From positions 124,001 through 188,000 of the forward strand of contig JADJTK010000050.1 of assembly GCA_016711225.1 (NCBI GenBank): a DNA stretch of 64,000 bases. Direction: 5' to 3'. Below, in pieces: positions 53,011 to 62,529 of this stretch. The stretch comes from Opitutaceae bacterium (GTDB lineage Bacteria > Verrucomicrobiota > Verrucomicrobiia > Opitutales > Opitutaceae). Made by a program: the position numbers and the translations under genes. Each line of letters begins with the position of its first letter. The stretch's first letter is position 1. Under the pieces are notes generated by a model that saw nothing but the letters and a program-made list of their open reading frames with translations, searched no databases and was not told where the DNA came from.

Positions 53011-53053
53011 GCCCCCCGGAGAGCGCTTAGCGCCCCGGGGGGCACTTATTTTC
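53011..53053 (+). terminator. Rho-independent terminator after rpmB
   Basis: GCCCCCCGG (53011-53019) pairs perfectly with CCGGGGGGC (53035-53043), followed by ACTTATTTT. Confidence 0.8.
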
Positions 53054-53231
53054 AGGGGTTGAAACGGAGACGAGATCCGGATCCCGAACTCGGATAATGC
53101 CAGCCCGCACGCTCGCGGTCTTTCGGGTAACGCCCGCAGTCGATCGCCGCGCCGAGGGTCGATTCTCATCTCGCACCCGACTCCGCCGTCAACGGTCCAC
53201 CGTTCACTGGCCACCTATAACTGAGGATCGC

Positions 53232-54815
53232 TCACCGCGGCCCCGCCGGAATCCCGAGCCGGCCCAGCATCTTCTGCGCGAGGCCGAGTAGTTCGTCCCG
53301 CTCCTCGATACGTAGCGCCCAGAGCGCGACGCCGTAGACGGCAATCGCCAGCGGGATGATCCCGGCCACCGAGGCGAGGTCGGCCACCCGCTCCACCGGC
53401 GCCCAGCCGCACACCGCCCACTGGGTGAGCGCGATCGCCAGGGCCATCGCCGCCGTCGCGAGCACGATCTTCCCGATACTGGGCCACAGCGCCCGCGCGT
53501 GGAGATTGGGCACCTTGCGCGTGAGCGCCCGCTGGAGCAGCAGCGCTTGCACCAGAATCGCCGCATTGCCCGCCCACGCCAACCCCTCGGTGGCCAGCCA
53601 GCGCATGAGCAGAAGACTGGCGACGAAATTGACCACGAAGGACACCGCCGCGATCCGCACCGGGGTCACCGTGTCCTTCAGGGCATAACACCCGCGGATC
53701 GATTGCGTGACCCACGAATACAACGGCAGCCCCAGGGCGAAGATCGCCAGCACCGGAGCGGTCTGCGCGGTGTCCTCGGCGCGGAAAGCCCCGTGCTGAA
53801 AAATCAGTCGCACGATCGGCTCGCTCAACAGCACCAGGCCCACGGCCGCCGGGAAGGTGATAATGCAGATCAGTCGCATGCCCTTCCAGTAGGCGCCAGC
53901 CAGATTCGCCATCTCGCCGCGGGCCGCGTAGGTCGCAATCAACGGGAACACCACCGTCGCCACCGAAACCGTGAAAATCCCCTGCGGCACCTCCATCAGG
54001 CGGTTGGCCAGGGTGAGCACCGAGACCGCCGATTCGTTGAGGTCGAACGCCAGCCAGCGCGAAACCAGGAAATTGATCTGATAGATCGCCGTGCCTACCA
54101 CTCCTGGGGCCATCAGGCGCAACATCTCCCATAGCCTCGGGCTGGGCCGAGCATCCCAGCGCGGCTGCCAACCCTCGCGGCGCAAGACCCACCACGGGAT
54201 GAGCAGCTGCAGCAGACCACCCAGCATCACCCCGCCACACAGCCAGGCCATCCTGCCAGCCGACGTCTGCGCGAGAAACCCGCCACCGCCGCCAAGCGCA
54301 GCGATGACCGTGAGATTCAGCCACACCGCCGTGAGTGCCGGAATCGAGAAATGCCCCAGCAGCTGGAGCACCGCGCTCAACGCCGCCGCCAAGCACACGA
54401 ACACCAGGTACGGGAATAGCCATTGCGCCAGCTTCACTCCCAACACGTAGCGCTCTGCCAGGTCCGGCATCCACACCACCGCCAAGCCAAGCCCCACAAT
54501 CGCCAGCACCGTCACTGCGCCAGACACCAGAAGCAGCCATGTCGCCACCTTGTTGAGCAAAGCATATACCCCCGGCCGGCCGCTCTGCTGGTTTTCCTCC
54601 GCCAGCGTCGGCACGAAAGCCGCCATCAACTGCCCCTCCGCCAGAAGCCGCCGGAAGAGATTGGGCAACATGAACGCGAACTGAAAGGCCGAGTTCCACA
54701 CCGTCGTGCCAAAGAACGCCGCCGTGAGCGAATCGCGCACCAAGCCCAACACCCGCGAAAGCAGGGTAGAGCCGGCGACCACACCGATCCGTTGGAGGCT
54801 GACGTCCTTGGACAT
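53232..54815 (-). CDS. murJ: Lipid II flippase MurJ
   Basis: 527 aa from ATG 54815 (MSKDVSLQRIG). MATE/MOP-superfamily membrane protein with about 14 helices; N-terminal STLLSRVLGLVRDSLTAAFFG is the MurJ signature with the Arg residues of the central cavity; later LPNLFRRLLAEGQLMAAFVP and RLMEVPQGIFTVSVATVVFP. It flips lipid II for peptidoglycan synthesis. The upstream part of the frame (to 54971) is rejected. Stands alone. Confidence 0.94.
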   Translation of the reverse strand: MSKDVSLQRIGVVAGSTLLSRVLGLVRDSLTAAFFGTTVWNSAFQFAFMLPNLFRRLLAEGQLMAAFVPTLAEENQQSGRPGVYALLNKVATWLLLVSGAVTVLAIVGLGLAVVWMPDLAERYVLGVKLAQWLFPYLVFVCLAAALSAVLQLLGHFSIPALTAVWLNLTVIAALGGGGGFLAQTSAGRMAWLCGGVMLGGLLQLLIPWWVLRREGWQPRWDARPSPRLWEMLRLMAPGVVGTAIYQINFLVSRWLAFDLNESAVSVLTLANRLMEVPQGIFTVSVATVVFPLIATYAARGEMANLAGAYWKGMRLICIITFPAAVGLVLLSEPIVRLIFQHGAFRAEDTAQTAPVLAIFALGLPLYSWVTQSIRGCYALKDTVTPVRIAAVSFVVNFVASLLLMRWLATEGLAWAGNAAILVQALLLQRALTRKVPNLHARALWPSIGKIVLATAAMALAIALTQWAVCGWAPVERVADLASVAGIIPLAIAVYGVALWALRIEERDELLGLAQKMLGRLGIPAGPR

Positions 54816-55152
54816 GCCGCTCCAGTAGTCCGGGCGGCGGCGCGACGCGCAAGATATTATCCCTCCACTGCTACCGTCCCGCGTGCTGCCACCGTGGTGG
54901 CCCGGCCTTGGCGCGCCCCTCTCAGGCCAGGTGCGGAGCCTCGGTGTGCGTGCGGCCCCCTTGAAACACACGCCTCGGGCCCTCCGTCCTTGTCACCTGT
55001 CCCTTTTCGCAGCGCCTGTCCCTTTTCGCAGCGCCCTCCGCCACTTGTCCCTCAATCCTTGGCACTTCGTCCTCCTTCCACAGTCCACTGGGCTTTCCCC
55101 TAGGCCGCGGACATTGACCCCACCGGACCTCCCCCCCATCCTGCCCCCCTCC

Positions 55153-56184
55153 ATGCCGCTCATTCCACGGCTTGTCGCTAAGCTCCAACGCCACCCGAAA
55201 CGTTTCGTGTTTCCGGAGGGGGGGGATCCGCGCGTGCTCCAAGCGGCCCGCCAGATCGTCACCCGGCGCATGGGGGCGCCCATCTTGGTCGGCGACCGCG
55301 CGGCAATCAAAGATGCCGCCGCCCGGCTCGATATCTCCCTGCAAGGCATGCGCCTCATCGAGCCGGCTCGCGCCAGCGACCTCGACGAATTCACCGAGCG
55401 CTACCTCGAGCTCCGCAAGGGCCGCGGTCTCCAAGCGGCCGAGGCGCGCGCCACCATGGCCGACCCCGCCTACTACGCCACGATGATGCTGGCCACCGCC
55501 CAGGCCGATGCGCTCATCGGCGGCGCCACCGTCTCGGCCTCCAGCGCCCTGCGTCCACTCTTCCAGATCCTCCCCAAACAAGAGGGCGTGAACACCGCCT
55601 CCTCAGTCATGGTCCTCGATTTCGACGAGAACAAGATCGGCCTCGACGGCTCGCTCTTCCTGGGCGACTGCGGCGTCATCCCCGACCCCACCGCCGAACA
55701 GCTCGCCGACATCGCGATCACCGCGGCCCGCATCGCCCACCATCTCACCAACGACACCCCGCGCGTCGCCCTGCTCAGCTACTCCAGCCACGGCTCCTCG
55801 AGCCATCCCTCCGTGCTCAAGATGCGCGCCGCCACCGAGCTGGCCCGCGCCAAGGTTTCCGAGCAGAAGTTCGCCATCGAGATCGACGGCGAGATGCAGG
55901 TCGACGCCGCCCTGGATCCTCGCACCGCCGAGATGAAGTCCATCACCGGTGGGGTGGGAGGCCGGGCCAACGTGCTCGTTTTCCCCGACCTCAACTCCGG
56001 CAACATCGCCTTCAAGCTCATCCAGGTGCTCGCCGGCGCCAACACCTTCGGCCAGATCGTCACCGGGCTCTCACGACCGGCGGCCGTGATCAGCCGCGGT
56101 TCCAGCGCCCACGACGTCTTCGGGGCCGCCGCCATTGTCGGCGTCCAGGCCATCAGCCACAATCTGCTCTACGGGGCCGACTGA
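55153..56184 (+). CDS. pta: Phosphate acetyltransferase, catalytic domain only
   Basis: 343 aa from ATG 55153 (MPLIPRLVAKLQRHP). This is the Pta_PTB catalytic domain: RFVFPEGGDPRVLQA, ADALIGGATVSASSALRP, LLSYSSHGSS, DGEMQVDAAL, VFPDLNSGNIAFKLIQ. It exchanges acetyl-CoA and acetyl phosphate. The N-terminal regulatory half of long Pta proteins is encoded separately just downstream (56319). No ackA is in the window. Confidence 0.93.
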   Translation: MPLIPRLVAKLQRHPKRFVFPEGGDPRVLQAARQIVTRRMGAPILVGDRAAIKDAAARLDISLQGMRLIEPARASDLDEFTERYLELRKGRGLQAAEARATMADPAYYATMMLATAQADALIGGATVSASSALRPLFQILPKQEGVNTASSVMVLDFDENKIGLDGSLFLGDCGVIPDPTAEQLADIAITAARIAHHLTNDTPRVALLSYSSHGSSSHPSVLKMRAATELARAKVSEQKFAIEIDGEMQVDAALDPRTAEMKSITGGVGGRANVLVFPDLNSGNIAFKLIQVLAGANTFGQIVTGLSRPAAVISRGSSAHDVFGAAAIVGVQAISHNLLYGAD

Positions 56185-56318
56185 CCAAGTTCGGGTGGCG
56201 GGATTTGGGCGGCAGATTCCCGAAACCACCTTCCCTGCGGGCCCTCCCTCCAACAACTCCCGGCCTCCCTCCCAGATCCGCCGCCCGCATTCCGCAATCC
56301 GCATTCCGCCTTCGCTCC

Positions 56319-57485
56319 ATGCCTACGACCGCCATGCCCGCCAACTTCCAGGAGGCCCCCGCCGGCTTCCTAGAAAAGCCCACCAACATCCACACGAAGC
56401 GCATCTTCGTAGCGGGCACCCGCATGAACGAGGGCAAAACCACCACCTGCCTCGGGCTCTTCGCCGCCCTCCAGTCACTGTATCCGCGTGTCGGCTTCAT
56501 CAAGCCTGTCGGCCAGCGCTTCGTCGAGGTCGCCGGCCACCAGATCGACGAGGACTCCGTGCTGCTCGACACCATCTTCCACGTCCAGGTCCCCATCGAG
56601 AGCATGAGTCCGGTGGCCGTCGACGGGAAGTTCACCCGCCGCTTCCTCGCCGACCCCGCCGGGACCTTGCCCGGCTTGGTCGACCGCATCTGCCGCGCCT
56701 TCGACCGCGTATCCTGGGAGAAGGATTTCACCCTCATCGAGGGCACCGGCCATGCCGGCGTCGGATCCGTCTTCGATTTGTCCAACGCGCGCGTCGCGCA
56801 CCTGCTCGACGCCAAAGTCATCCTCGTATCCTCCGGCGGCATCGGCCGCCCCGTCGATGAGATCGCAATGAACAAGGCGCTCTTCGACCGCGAGGGCGTC
56901 GAGGTCGTCGGGGCCATCATCAACAAGGTCGATCCGGACAAGCTTGCCTTCATCACCGAATACACCGGCTGCGGTCTCGCCCGCCTCGGGGTGCCGCTGC
57001 TCGGGGTGCTGCCCACCCGCAAGACCCTCACCTCCCCCAACCTCTCCCAGATTGTCGAGGAGATCGGCGGACGCTGGCTCAATGGCCGCGCCACCGGCGC
57101 CAATGAGCGGATCGAAAACGTTGTCATCGGCGCCATGACAGCCAAGGGCGTCGTCGATGTGCTCCAGCCCGGCGTGCTCCTGGTCACCCCCGGCGACCGC
57201 GACGACATCCTCTTTGCCGCCATGTCCACCGCCGGCCTTTCCAGCCGCAAGGTCGTCTCCGGCATCGTGCTCACCGGCCAGGCGCTCCCCCATCCCAGCG
57301 TGCTCGAATTGCTTTCAAAGACACCGATCCCCGTGGTGGCCGTCGACTCCGAGGCCTACGATGTGGCCTCGAAGATCAACAGCATGACCATCAAGACCCA
57401 GCCCCACGACGCCGACAAGATCCCGATCATCAAACGGCTGGTGATGGAGCACGTGGACATGGGCAAGCTCCTGGCCTCGTTCTAG
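56319..57485 (+). CDS. BioD-like P-loop plus DRTGG domain protein, companion of Pta
   Basis: 388 aa from ATG 56319; a second ATG at 56334 is possible. Dethiobiotin-synthetase-like P-loop GTRMNEGKTTTCLGL (about 33-47), IEGTGHAGVGSVFDLSNA, and a DRTGG-type domain at about 245-345 (VVIGAMTAKGVVD, VLLVTPGDRDDILFAAM). In long Pta enzymes these domains precede the catalytic one in one chain; here they are a separate protein after it. It probably regulates Pta in response to a nucleotide or metabolite. The upstream 24 nt is a CCGCAATCCGCATTCCGC repeat. Confidence 0.88.
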   Translation: MPTTAMPANFQEAPAGFLEKPTNIHTKRIFVAGTRMNEGKTTTCLGLFAALQSLYPRVGFIKPVGQRFVEVAGHQIDEDSVLLDTIFHVQVPIESMSPVAVDGKFTRRFLADPAGTLPGLVDRICRAFDRVSWEKDFTLIEGTGHAGVGSVFDLSNARVAHLLDAKVILVSSGGIGRPVDEIAMNKALFDREGVEVVGAIINKVDPDKLAFITEYTGCGLARLGVPLLGVLPTRKTLTSPNLSQIVEEIGGRWLNGRATGANERIENVVIGAMTAKGVVDVLQPGVLLVTPGDRDDILFAAMSTAGLSSRKVVSGIVLTGQALPHPSVLELLSKTPIPVVAVDSEAYDVASKINSMTIKTQPHDADKIPIIKRLVMEHVDMGKLLASF

Positions 57486-57599
57486 GCCCTGTGCGGTCGC
57501 CCGCGATCGGCCACGCCGCTTGCTCCGTCTTTCCCGGGCCCAGCACTTTCGGACCGGATCCCGGGCGCCCTTATGCCCTCGGCACCGGGACGGCTCCGC

Positions 57600-58607
57600 T
57601 CAACGCCTAGCCGCAAGCACCGCGCGATAGTCGGCCACCCCCTCGGCGAGCGACTCCGCCAGGCGCTGGCGCCACTCCGGGGTCGCGATCTTGCGCGCCT
57701 CGGTGTCATTGGACAGGTATCCGCCCTCTACCAACAGTCCCGGACAGGCAAGGTCGCGCAGGACGGCAAAACGCGCCCGTTTCAATCCCCGGTCGAAGGT
57801 TTGCAGCTCGCCCATCAGCGCGTTGTGCATCTTGAAACCAAGCACCGCGTTCCAGGCGTCCCGCACATTGCCCGGTTGGGGGAACGCATCGTCGGGCATC
57901 CGACGATCGCTGCCGGTGGAACGCTGATGCTGCGGTGTCAGCAGGTAGGTTTCGGTGCCGACCACGGTGCGTGTCTCGTTCGCGTTGAAATGGATACTGA
58001 TAAACAGGTCGGCCTTCTCGCTCTTGGCGAAGGCCGGCCGCAGCGGCAGCGGCACGAAGCTATCCTTGCGCCGGGTGAGCAGCACCCGGTAGCCGGCGGC
58101 CTTCAGTAGCCTCTCCAGGCGCAGCGCCACATCGAGCGTCGCCTCCTTCTCCTTGAGCTTGAGCCGCGGGTTGACGGCCCCGTCGTCCTTCCCTCCGTGG
58201 CCGGGATCGATCACTACCGTGCGCAGTCCGGGCACCGGCCCGGGAATCATCCGGGGATCGAGAATCGGACGCAGCAAGCGATCCCGGTCGATGCGGCTGA
58301 TATAGATTGTGTTGCGGTACGCCACCGCCGGCTCGCCGAGAAACACCCGCCGGCCGTTGAACAGAAAATCGCGGCTATCCACCTCAAGCTCCAGGCGCCG
58401 GGTCTTGTCGGCGAGCAAAAGCTTCTTCTGCGGTACCAGCCACAAGCGCTTGAGTCCGGCCTGCGCCCCAAACTCGGCGGCGCTAACGTACTCGGTGTCA
58501 TACAGGCGCACCACACCGCTCGGGGAGGGGGCGGCCAGGGCCCCAGTCACGGGGCCCAACAACAGCGCACACCCGACCACCCACCGGCCGAGTAGCACAC
58601 GCAACAT
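57600..58607 (-). CDS. N-acetylmuramoyl-L-alanine amidase, exported
   Basis: 335 aa from ATG 58607. Signal peptide 1-25. An AMIN-like/beta-rich N-terminal part (40-125) precedes the Amidase_3 domain, with VIDPGHGGKDDGA (zinc His), KEKEATLDVALRLE (Glu), SIHFNAN (second His) and LVEGGYLSND (catalytic Glu). It cuts septal or recycled peptidoglycan. Twelve bases after infC on the same strand, so likely co-transcribed. Confidence 0.93.
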   Translation of the reverse strand: MLRVLLGRWVVGCALLLGPVTGALAAPSPSGVVRLYDTEYVSAAEFGAQAGLKRLWLVPQKKLLLADKTRRLELEVDSRDFLFNGRRVFLGEPAVAYRNTIYISRIDRDRLLRPILDPRMIPGPVPGLRTVVIDPGHGGKDDGAVNPRLKLKEKEATLDVALRLERLLKAAGYRVLLTRRKDSFVPLPLRPAFAKSEKADLFISIHFNANETRTVVGTETYLLTPQHQRSTGSDRRMPDDAFPQPGNVRDAWNAVLGFKMHNALMGELQTFDRGLKRARFAVLRDLACPGLLVEGGYLSNDTEARKIATPEWRQRLAESLAEGVADYRAVLAARR

Positions 58608-58618
58608 GGCGGGGAGCC

Positions 58619-59317
58619 TCAGGCCGGGGGCTGCCCCACCGGCGCTGCCGGGGCGGCCGGCTTGGGCGCGTGGGCCGGCTCCGGAACCTCGGCATTGAGG
58701 CGCAACTTGCGCTTGTTGGCCGGCAGCGGAGACACCATCACCATGATGTTGCGACCCGCCAGCTTGGGCTCGGAATCGGGATGGCCGACATTGGCCAGCT
58801 CTGCGATGGCCTTGTGCACCACGGCGAAGCCGATCTCGACATGCGCCATCTCCCGTCCGCGGAATTTCAGGCGCATCTTCACCTTGTTGCCGTCGTGGAG
58901 AAACTCCTCCGCATGCGTCAACTTCGTCATCAAATCGTGGGGATCGATGCGGGCGGTCAGCTCGATCTCCTTGATCTTGGTGGCGCTGCTCTTGGACGTC
59001 TTGGTCTTCTTGTTCTCCTCGTAGATATACTTGCCGAAATCGAGGATGCGGCAGACGGGAGGCACCGCGTTGGGCGCCACCTCCACAAGATCGAGCCCGA
59101 TCTGCAGTGCGAGCTTGTAGGCCTGGTCCGATGTCATCACGCCCAGCTGCTTGCCGTCGGGATCGATCACGCGGACCTGGGGCGCCTTGATGCGCAGATT
59201 ACGCCGGATGTGAGCGTATGGGTCGTTGTTACGACCGCGGTTCTGATAGCCCGGCCGCTGGGGGCCACTGCTGCTGCTGCTCGTGTTGCTACCGGTGAAG
59301 GAGGGAGGTTTCTGCAT
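58619..59317 (-). CDS. infC: Translation initiation factor IF-3
   Basis: 232 aa from ATG 59317 (MQKPPSFTGS). The N-terminal extension is Ser/Gly/Arg-rich; then IRAPQVRVIDP-like start of the N domain, GLDLVEVAPNAVPPVCRI, and the C domain with RKLRLNAEV. The tail (PAHAPKPAAPAAP) is an extra low-complexity end. IF-3 checks initiator tRNA pairing. Unusually, rpmI and rplT do not follow; the amidase does. Confidence 0.95.
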   Translation of the reverse strand: MQKPPSFTGSNTSSSSSGPQRPGYQNRGRNNDPYAHIRRNLRIKAPQVRVIDPDGKQLGVMTSDQAYKLALQIGLDLVEVAPNAVPPVCRILDFGKYIYEENKKTKTSKSSATKIKEIELTARIDPHDLMTKLTHAEEFLHDGNKVKMRLKFRGREMAHVEIGFAVVHKAIAELANVGHPDSEPKLAGRNIMVMVSPLPANKRKLRLNAEVPEPAHAPKPAAPAAPVGQPPA

Positions 59318-59580
59318 CAACTGATCGGATTTCGGTCTGCGGAGGGGATTGGTCGGGGCTTTGTTTGCCCGCTCGCCTGCGCGGTTTCAACCCATTTCTA
59401 CCTAAACCGCGAGAAGAGGCGGGCGGGGCGAGGCGAGGTTCACAGCCCATTACGACGGTTGGAAAAAGAGCGGCACCGATTGGGGCTGGCGAGGTTGGCC
59501 ACACCTTGGGCCCCCCAAGGCCCCTCGGCTTGGATCGGTGCCCGGAGTGGGCCAGCGCGGTTCGCCGGCGCCCGGCCAAC

Positions 59581-60871
59581 TCAGCGCAAGTTCGGCGCCA
59601 CGTAGTCGCGCTTCACCGCGCCGGTGTAGATCTGCCGCGGGCGGTAGATGCGCGATTTCGAGGTTGCGGCCACTTCCTTCCAGTTGGCGATCCAGCCGGG
59701 CATGCGGCCGATGGCGAAAATGACGGTGAACATTTCGATCGGAATGCCGATCGCGCGCATGATGATGCCGCTGTAAAAAGTCGACGTTGGGGTAGAGCTT
59801 GCGTTCGATGAAGTACGGATCCTTCAGCGCGGCCTGCTCGAGGTGGCGCGCGATGTCGAGCAACGGGTCCTTGCGGCCCAACTTCGCCAGCACGCTGTCG
59901 CAGGCCCGGCCGATGATCTTGGCGCGAGGATCGTAGTTCTTGTAGACGCGGTGGCCAAAGCCCATCAGTCGGGCCTTGCCGTTCTTGGCGGCCTCGATGA
60001 AACGCGAGCCGTCGTCGCCGGTGGCGTGGATCTGCTCGAGCATCTCGATCACGGCCATGTTGGCCCCGCCGTGCAGCGGGCCCCAGAGGGCCGAGATGCC
60101 GGCGGAGATCGACGCGAACAGATTGGCCCCGGAGGAGGCGACCATGCGCACCGTGGAGGTGCTGCAATTCTGCTCGTGATCGGCATGCAACAGCAGGATG
60201 AGGTTGAGCGCGCGCACCACCTCGGGCTCCGGAATGAAATCGTGGTACGGCTCGGAGAACATCATGTGCAGGAAGTTCTCGCAGTAGGTGAGATTCCGTT
60301 TCGGATGCACCAGCGCCAGACCCTTGCTCAGGCGGTACGACATGGCGGTGAGCGTGCGCACCTTCGAGACCGCGATGGCCGAGGCCTCCTCGTAGTTGGT
60401 GAGGTCGCGCTCGTGGTTGTTGGTGGAAAGATGCGGGTAGTAGCAGCCCAGCGCGTTCATGGCGGCCGACAGCACGGCCATGGGATGGGAGTCGGCGGGA
60501 AACTCCTCGAGGAGGCGATAGAGGCCGCGGTGCAGCTCGGCGTTCTCGCGCAGATAGGAGGAGAAGCGTTGGCGCTGGCCGGGCGTGGGCAGGTCCCCGT
60601 GCATGACCAAATACGACGTCTCGACGAAATCGGATTTCTCGGCGAGCTGCTCGATGGGATAGCCGCGATAGCGCAGGATGCCCACCTCGCCGTCGATGAA
60701 GGTCACCTCGCTCTCGCAGGAGCCGGTGTTGCCATAACCTTCGTCGAAAGTGATGTGGCCGGTATTCGCCCTCAGGTTGCGACAATCGATGGCTTTCTCG
60801 CCCTCGGAGCCGACCATGATGGGCAGCTTGTATTCCTGATCATCGATGCGAAGCGTAGCGTCGGTCGGCAT
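59581..60871 (-). pseudogene. gltA: Citrate synthase, frameshifted near the C-terminus
   Basis: ATG 60871 (MPTDATLRIDDQEYKL). The large N-terminal frame is complete through HEQNCSTSTVRMVASSGANLFASISAGISALWGPLHGGAN (catalytic His) and FGHRVYKNYDPRAKI to YPNVDF. Then a run of five T (59775-59779) throws the frame; removing one T restores YSGIIMRAIGIP and the rest, ending VAPNLR at 59581. The predicted protein is 429 aa, normal for a type II bacterial enzyme. A homopolymer error is likely. Confidence 0.9.
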
Positions 60872-61035
60872 GGTGCAGGCAGAAAACACGTCCCCGCCGG
60901 ATTTGCAAAGCCCGGCGCGCAAGAAAGTTTGATTTCAGATACCGACGCAGCCACGCCGCACGGTATGCAGGCAACTGCTGACCACCGCCATTTCGCGCGG
61001 ACCCGCCGGGCTCGGCGGACAACCGGGGGCCCGGT

Positions 61036-61710
61036 TTAGGCGTGCACCGGCCGGCACAGCCCCACGAAATTGCGGTACAGGCGCAGCCCGGCGGCTTGGC
61101 TCTTTTCGGGATGGAACTGGGTGGCCACACAGCGACCGCGAGCGATCGCCGCCACGAACGGGCCTCCGTAGTCGCACTCGCCAAAGGTCAACGCAGCGTC
61201 GGCCGGCACGCAGTGGTAACTATGCACGAAGTAGAACGGTTCGCCCTCCGGCCGCATCCCGGCGGCCAGCGCCGCCCCGGACTGGCGAAAGACCACCGGA
61301 TTCCAGCCCATGTGCGGCACCTTCAACTCCGGCGGCAGGCGGAAACGCCGCACCGCGCCCGGGAAGATGCCCAGCCCGCGGCAATCGCCCTCTTCGGAAG
61401 AGTCGAACAAGGCCTGCATGCCCAGGCACACCCCGAAAAACGGACGATCCTCGCCGATCCAGCGCCGCACCGCCTCCCCCAGCCCGCTGGCGTTGAGGGC
61501 GCCCACACAATCCGGCAACGCCCCCACCCCGGGCAGCACCAACCCGTCGGCGCCCTCGATCTGCACAGCCTGCTCGACAATGCGCACCTCCGCCCCGGAC
61601 ACCTCGAAAGCCTTCGCCACGCTGCGCAGGTTGCCCATGCCGTAGTTGACCAGGGCCAGACGCGGACGGGCGGAGGATTGCGGATCGCGGACTGCGGATT
61701 GCGGATTCAT
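61036..61710 (-). CDS. hisH: Imidazole glycerol phosphate synthase, glutamine amidotransferase subunit
   Basis: 224 aa from ATG 61710. Class I glutamine amidotransferase: GVCLGMQALFDSSEEG (nucleophile Cys), TQFHPEKSQ (His and Glu). NYGMGNLRSVAKAF opens the domain. The first 18 residues (MNPQSAVRDPQSSARP) come from a CCGCAATCCGC-type repeat and are not family sequence; the repeat supplies the start codon. It delivers ammonia to HisF (not in the window). Confidence 0.93.
   Translation of the reverse strand: MNPQSAVRDPQSSARPRLALVNYGMGNLRSVAKAFEVSGAEVRIVEQAVQIEGADGLVLPGVGALPDCVGALNASGLGEAVRRWIGEDRPFFGVCLGMQALFDSSEEGDCRGLGIFPGAVRRFRLPPELKVPHMGWNPVVFRQSGAALAAGMRPEGEPFYFVHSYHCVPADAALTFGECDYGGPFVAAIARGRCVATQFHPEKSQAAGLRLYRNFVGLCRPVHA
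61661..61710. repeat. CCGCAATCCGCAGTCCGC-type repeat forming the hisH start
   Basis: On the minus strand ATCCGCAATCCGCAGTCCGCGATCCGCAATCC runs into hisH. The same motif precedes the 56319 gene (56287-56310) and lies within the sulfatase-like gene (24088-24118). Confidence 0.55.
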
Positions 61711-61868
61711 GCGGAGGAAGTGGTTTCGAGTTTCGGGACCCTCGCTCGGACTGCCGAAGCGGCTAGGTGTTTTCGGGCTGGCCCGTGCAGGTGCAACCCG
61801 AAACTGGGTAACGGCACATGGGAGCCGCTGCGCAACCCATTTGCCGGCGGCAGCATCACGGGCGCCGA

Positions 61869-62351
61869 CTAGCGATTCTTGTGAAACCGCCCCCGGCTCT
61901 CCCTGCCCAAAGAAAACGAAGCCAAGCGCCGTCTCGGTCGGCCGCTCGGGTCCGCTTCGATAGCAACGATCGCGCCGCTGGCCGCATCCAGCACCAAACG
62001 TCCAAGGTGGCCGGAAAGCCTCCGATCCCGCACGCAACGCCAGTCCCCGGTCCGCGAATCCAACGCGTATAGGTAGACTCGGCAACTGCACCTACTGCCG
62101 CCGAGTAGATTGCACTCCGAGGCCACGAGGTACTCGCGCCCGGCGTAAGTGAAACGCTCCTTCCTCGGTTGGGTCCGCACCGTGCTTCCATCTTCGAGCA
62201 AAACGAAGAGTCCCCCATAACAGATATCCTCCACCGATTTTGCCACGCTTGGCAGGCCAAGCGGAGCGTCGAGGGCGGGCATCTTTTCTCCGAAACACAC
62301 CGCAGAAAACTGCAGCACCCCGATCACCAGCAAGGCTCTCAGCGCAACCAT
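61869..62351 (-). CDS. Small exported protein of unknown function, 160 aa
   Basis: ATG 62351, signal peptide 1-24 (VALRALLVIGVLQFSAVCFG). Mature part with YGGLFVLLEDGSTVRTQP, YLVASECNLLGGSRCSCRVYLYALD and RLVLDAASGAIVAIEAD, beta-rich with four Cys. Inserted between hisB and hisH on the same strand. No family recognised; the open frame upstream (to 62696) belongs to shadow sequence of hisB. Confidence 0.5.
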   Translation of the reverse strand: MVALRALLVIGVLQFSAVCFGEKMPALDAPLGLPSVAKSVEDICYGGLFVLLEDGSTVRTQPRKERFTYAGREYLVASECNLLGGSRCSCRVYLYALDSRTGDWRCVRDRRLSGHLGRLVLDAASGAIVAIEADPSGRPRRRLASFSLGRESRGRFHKNR

Positions 62352-62529
62352 GGGCTGGATACTCCCGGGAGGGAGTCCAAGAGCAAGCCCGCACCGCCGG
62401 ATATCGAGTCCGCGACGGACCTGCTTGCACCACCGGCCAGATCGCCCTGAACGGACGATCCACCGCCGAGCCTCGCCTCCGGACTTCAGCATTCTGCCTT
62501 CTTCCTTCTTCCTTAGCACGCTAGCGCCC

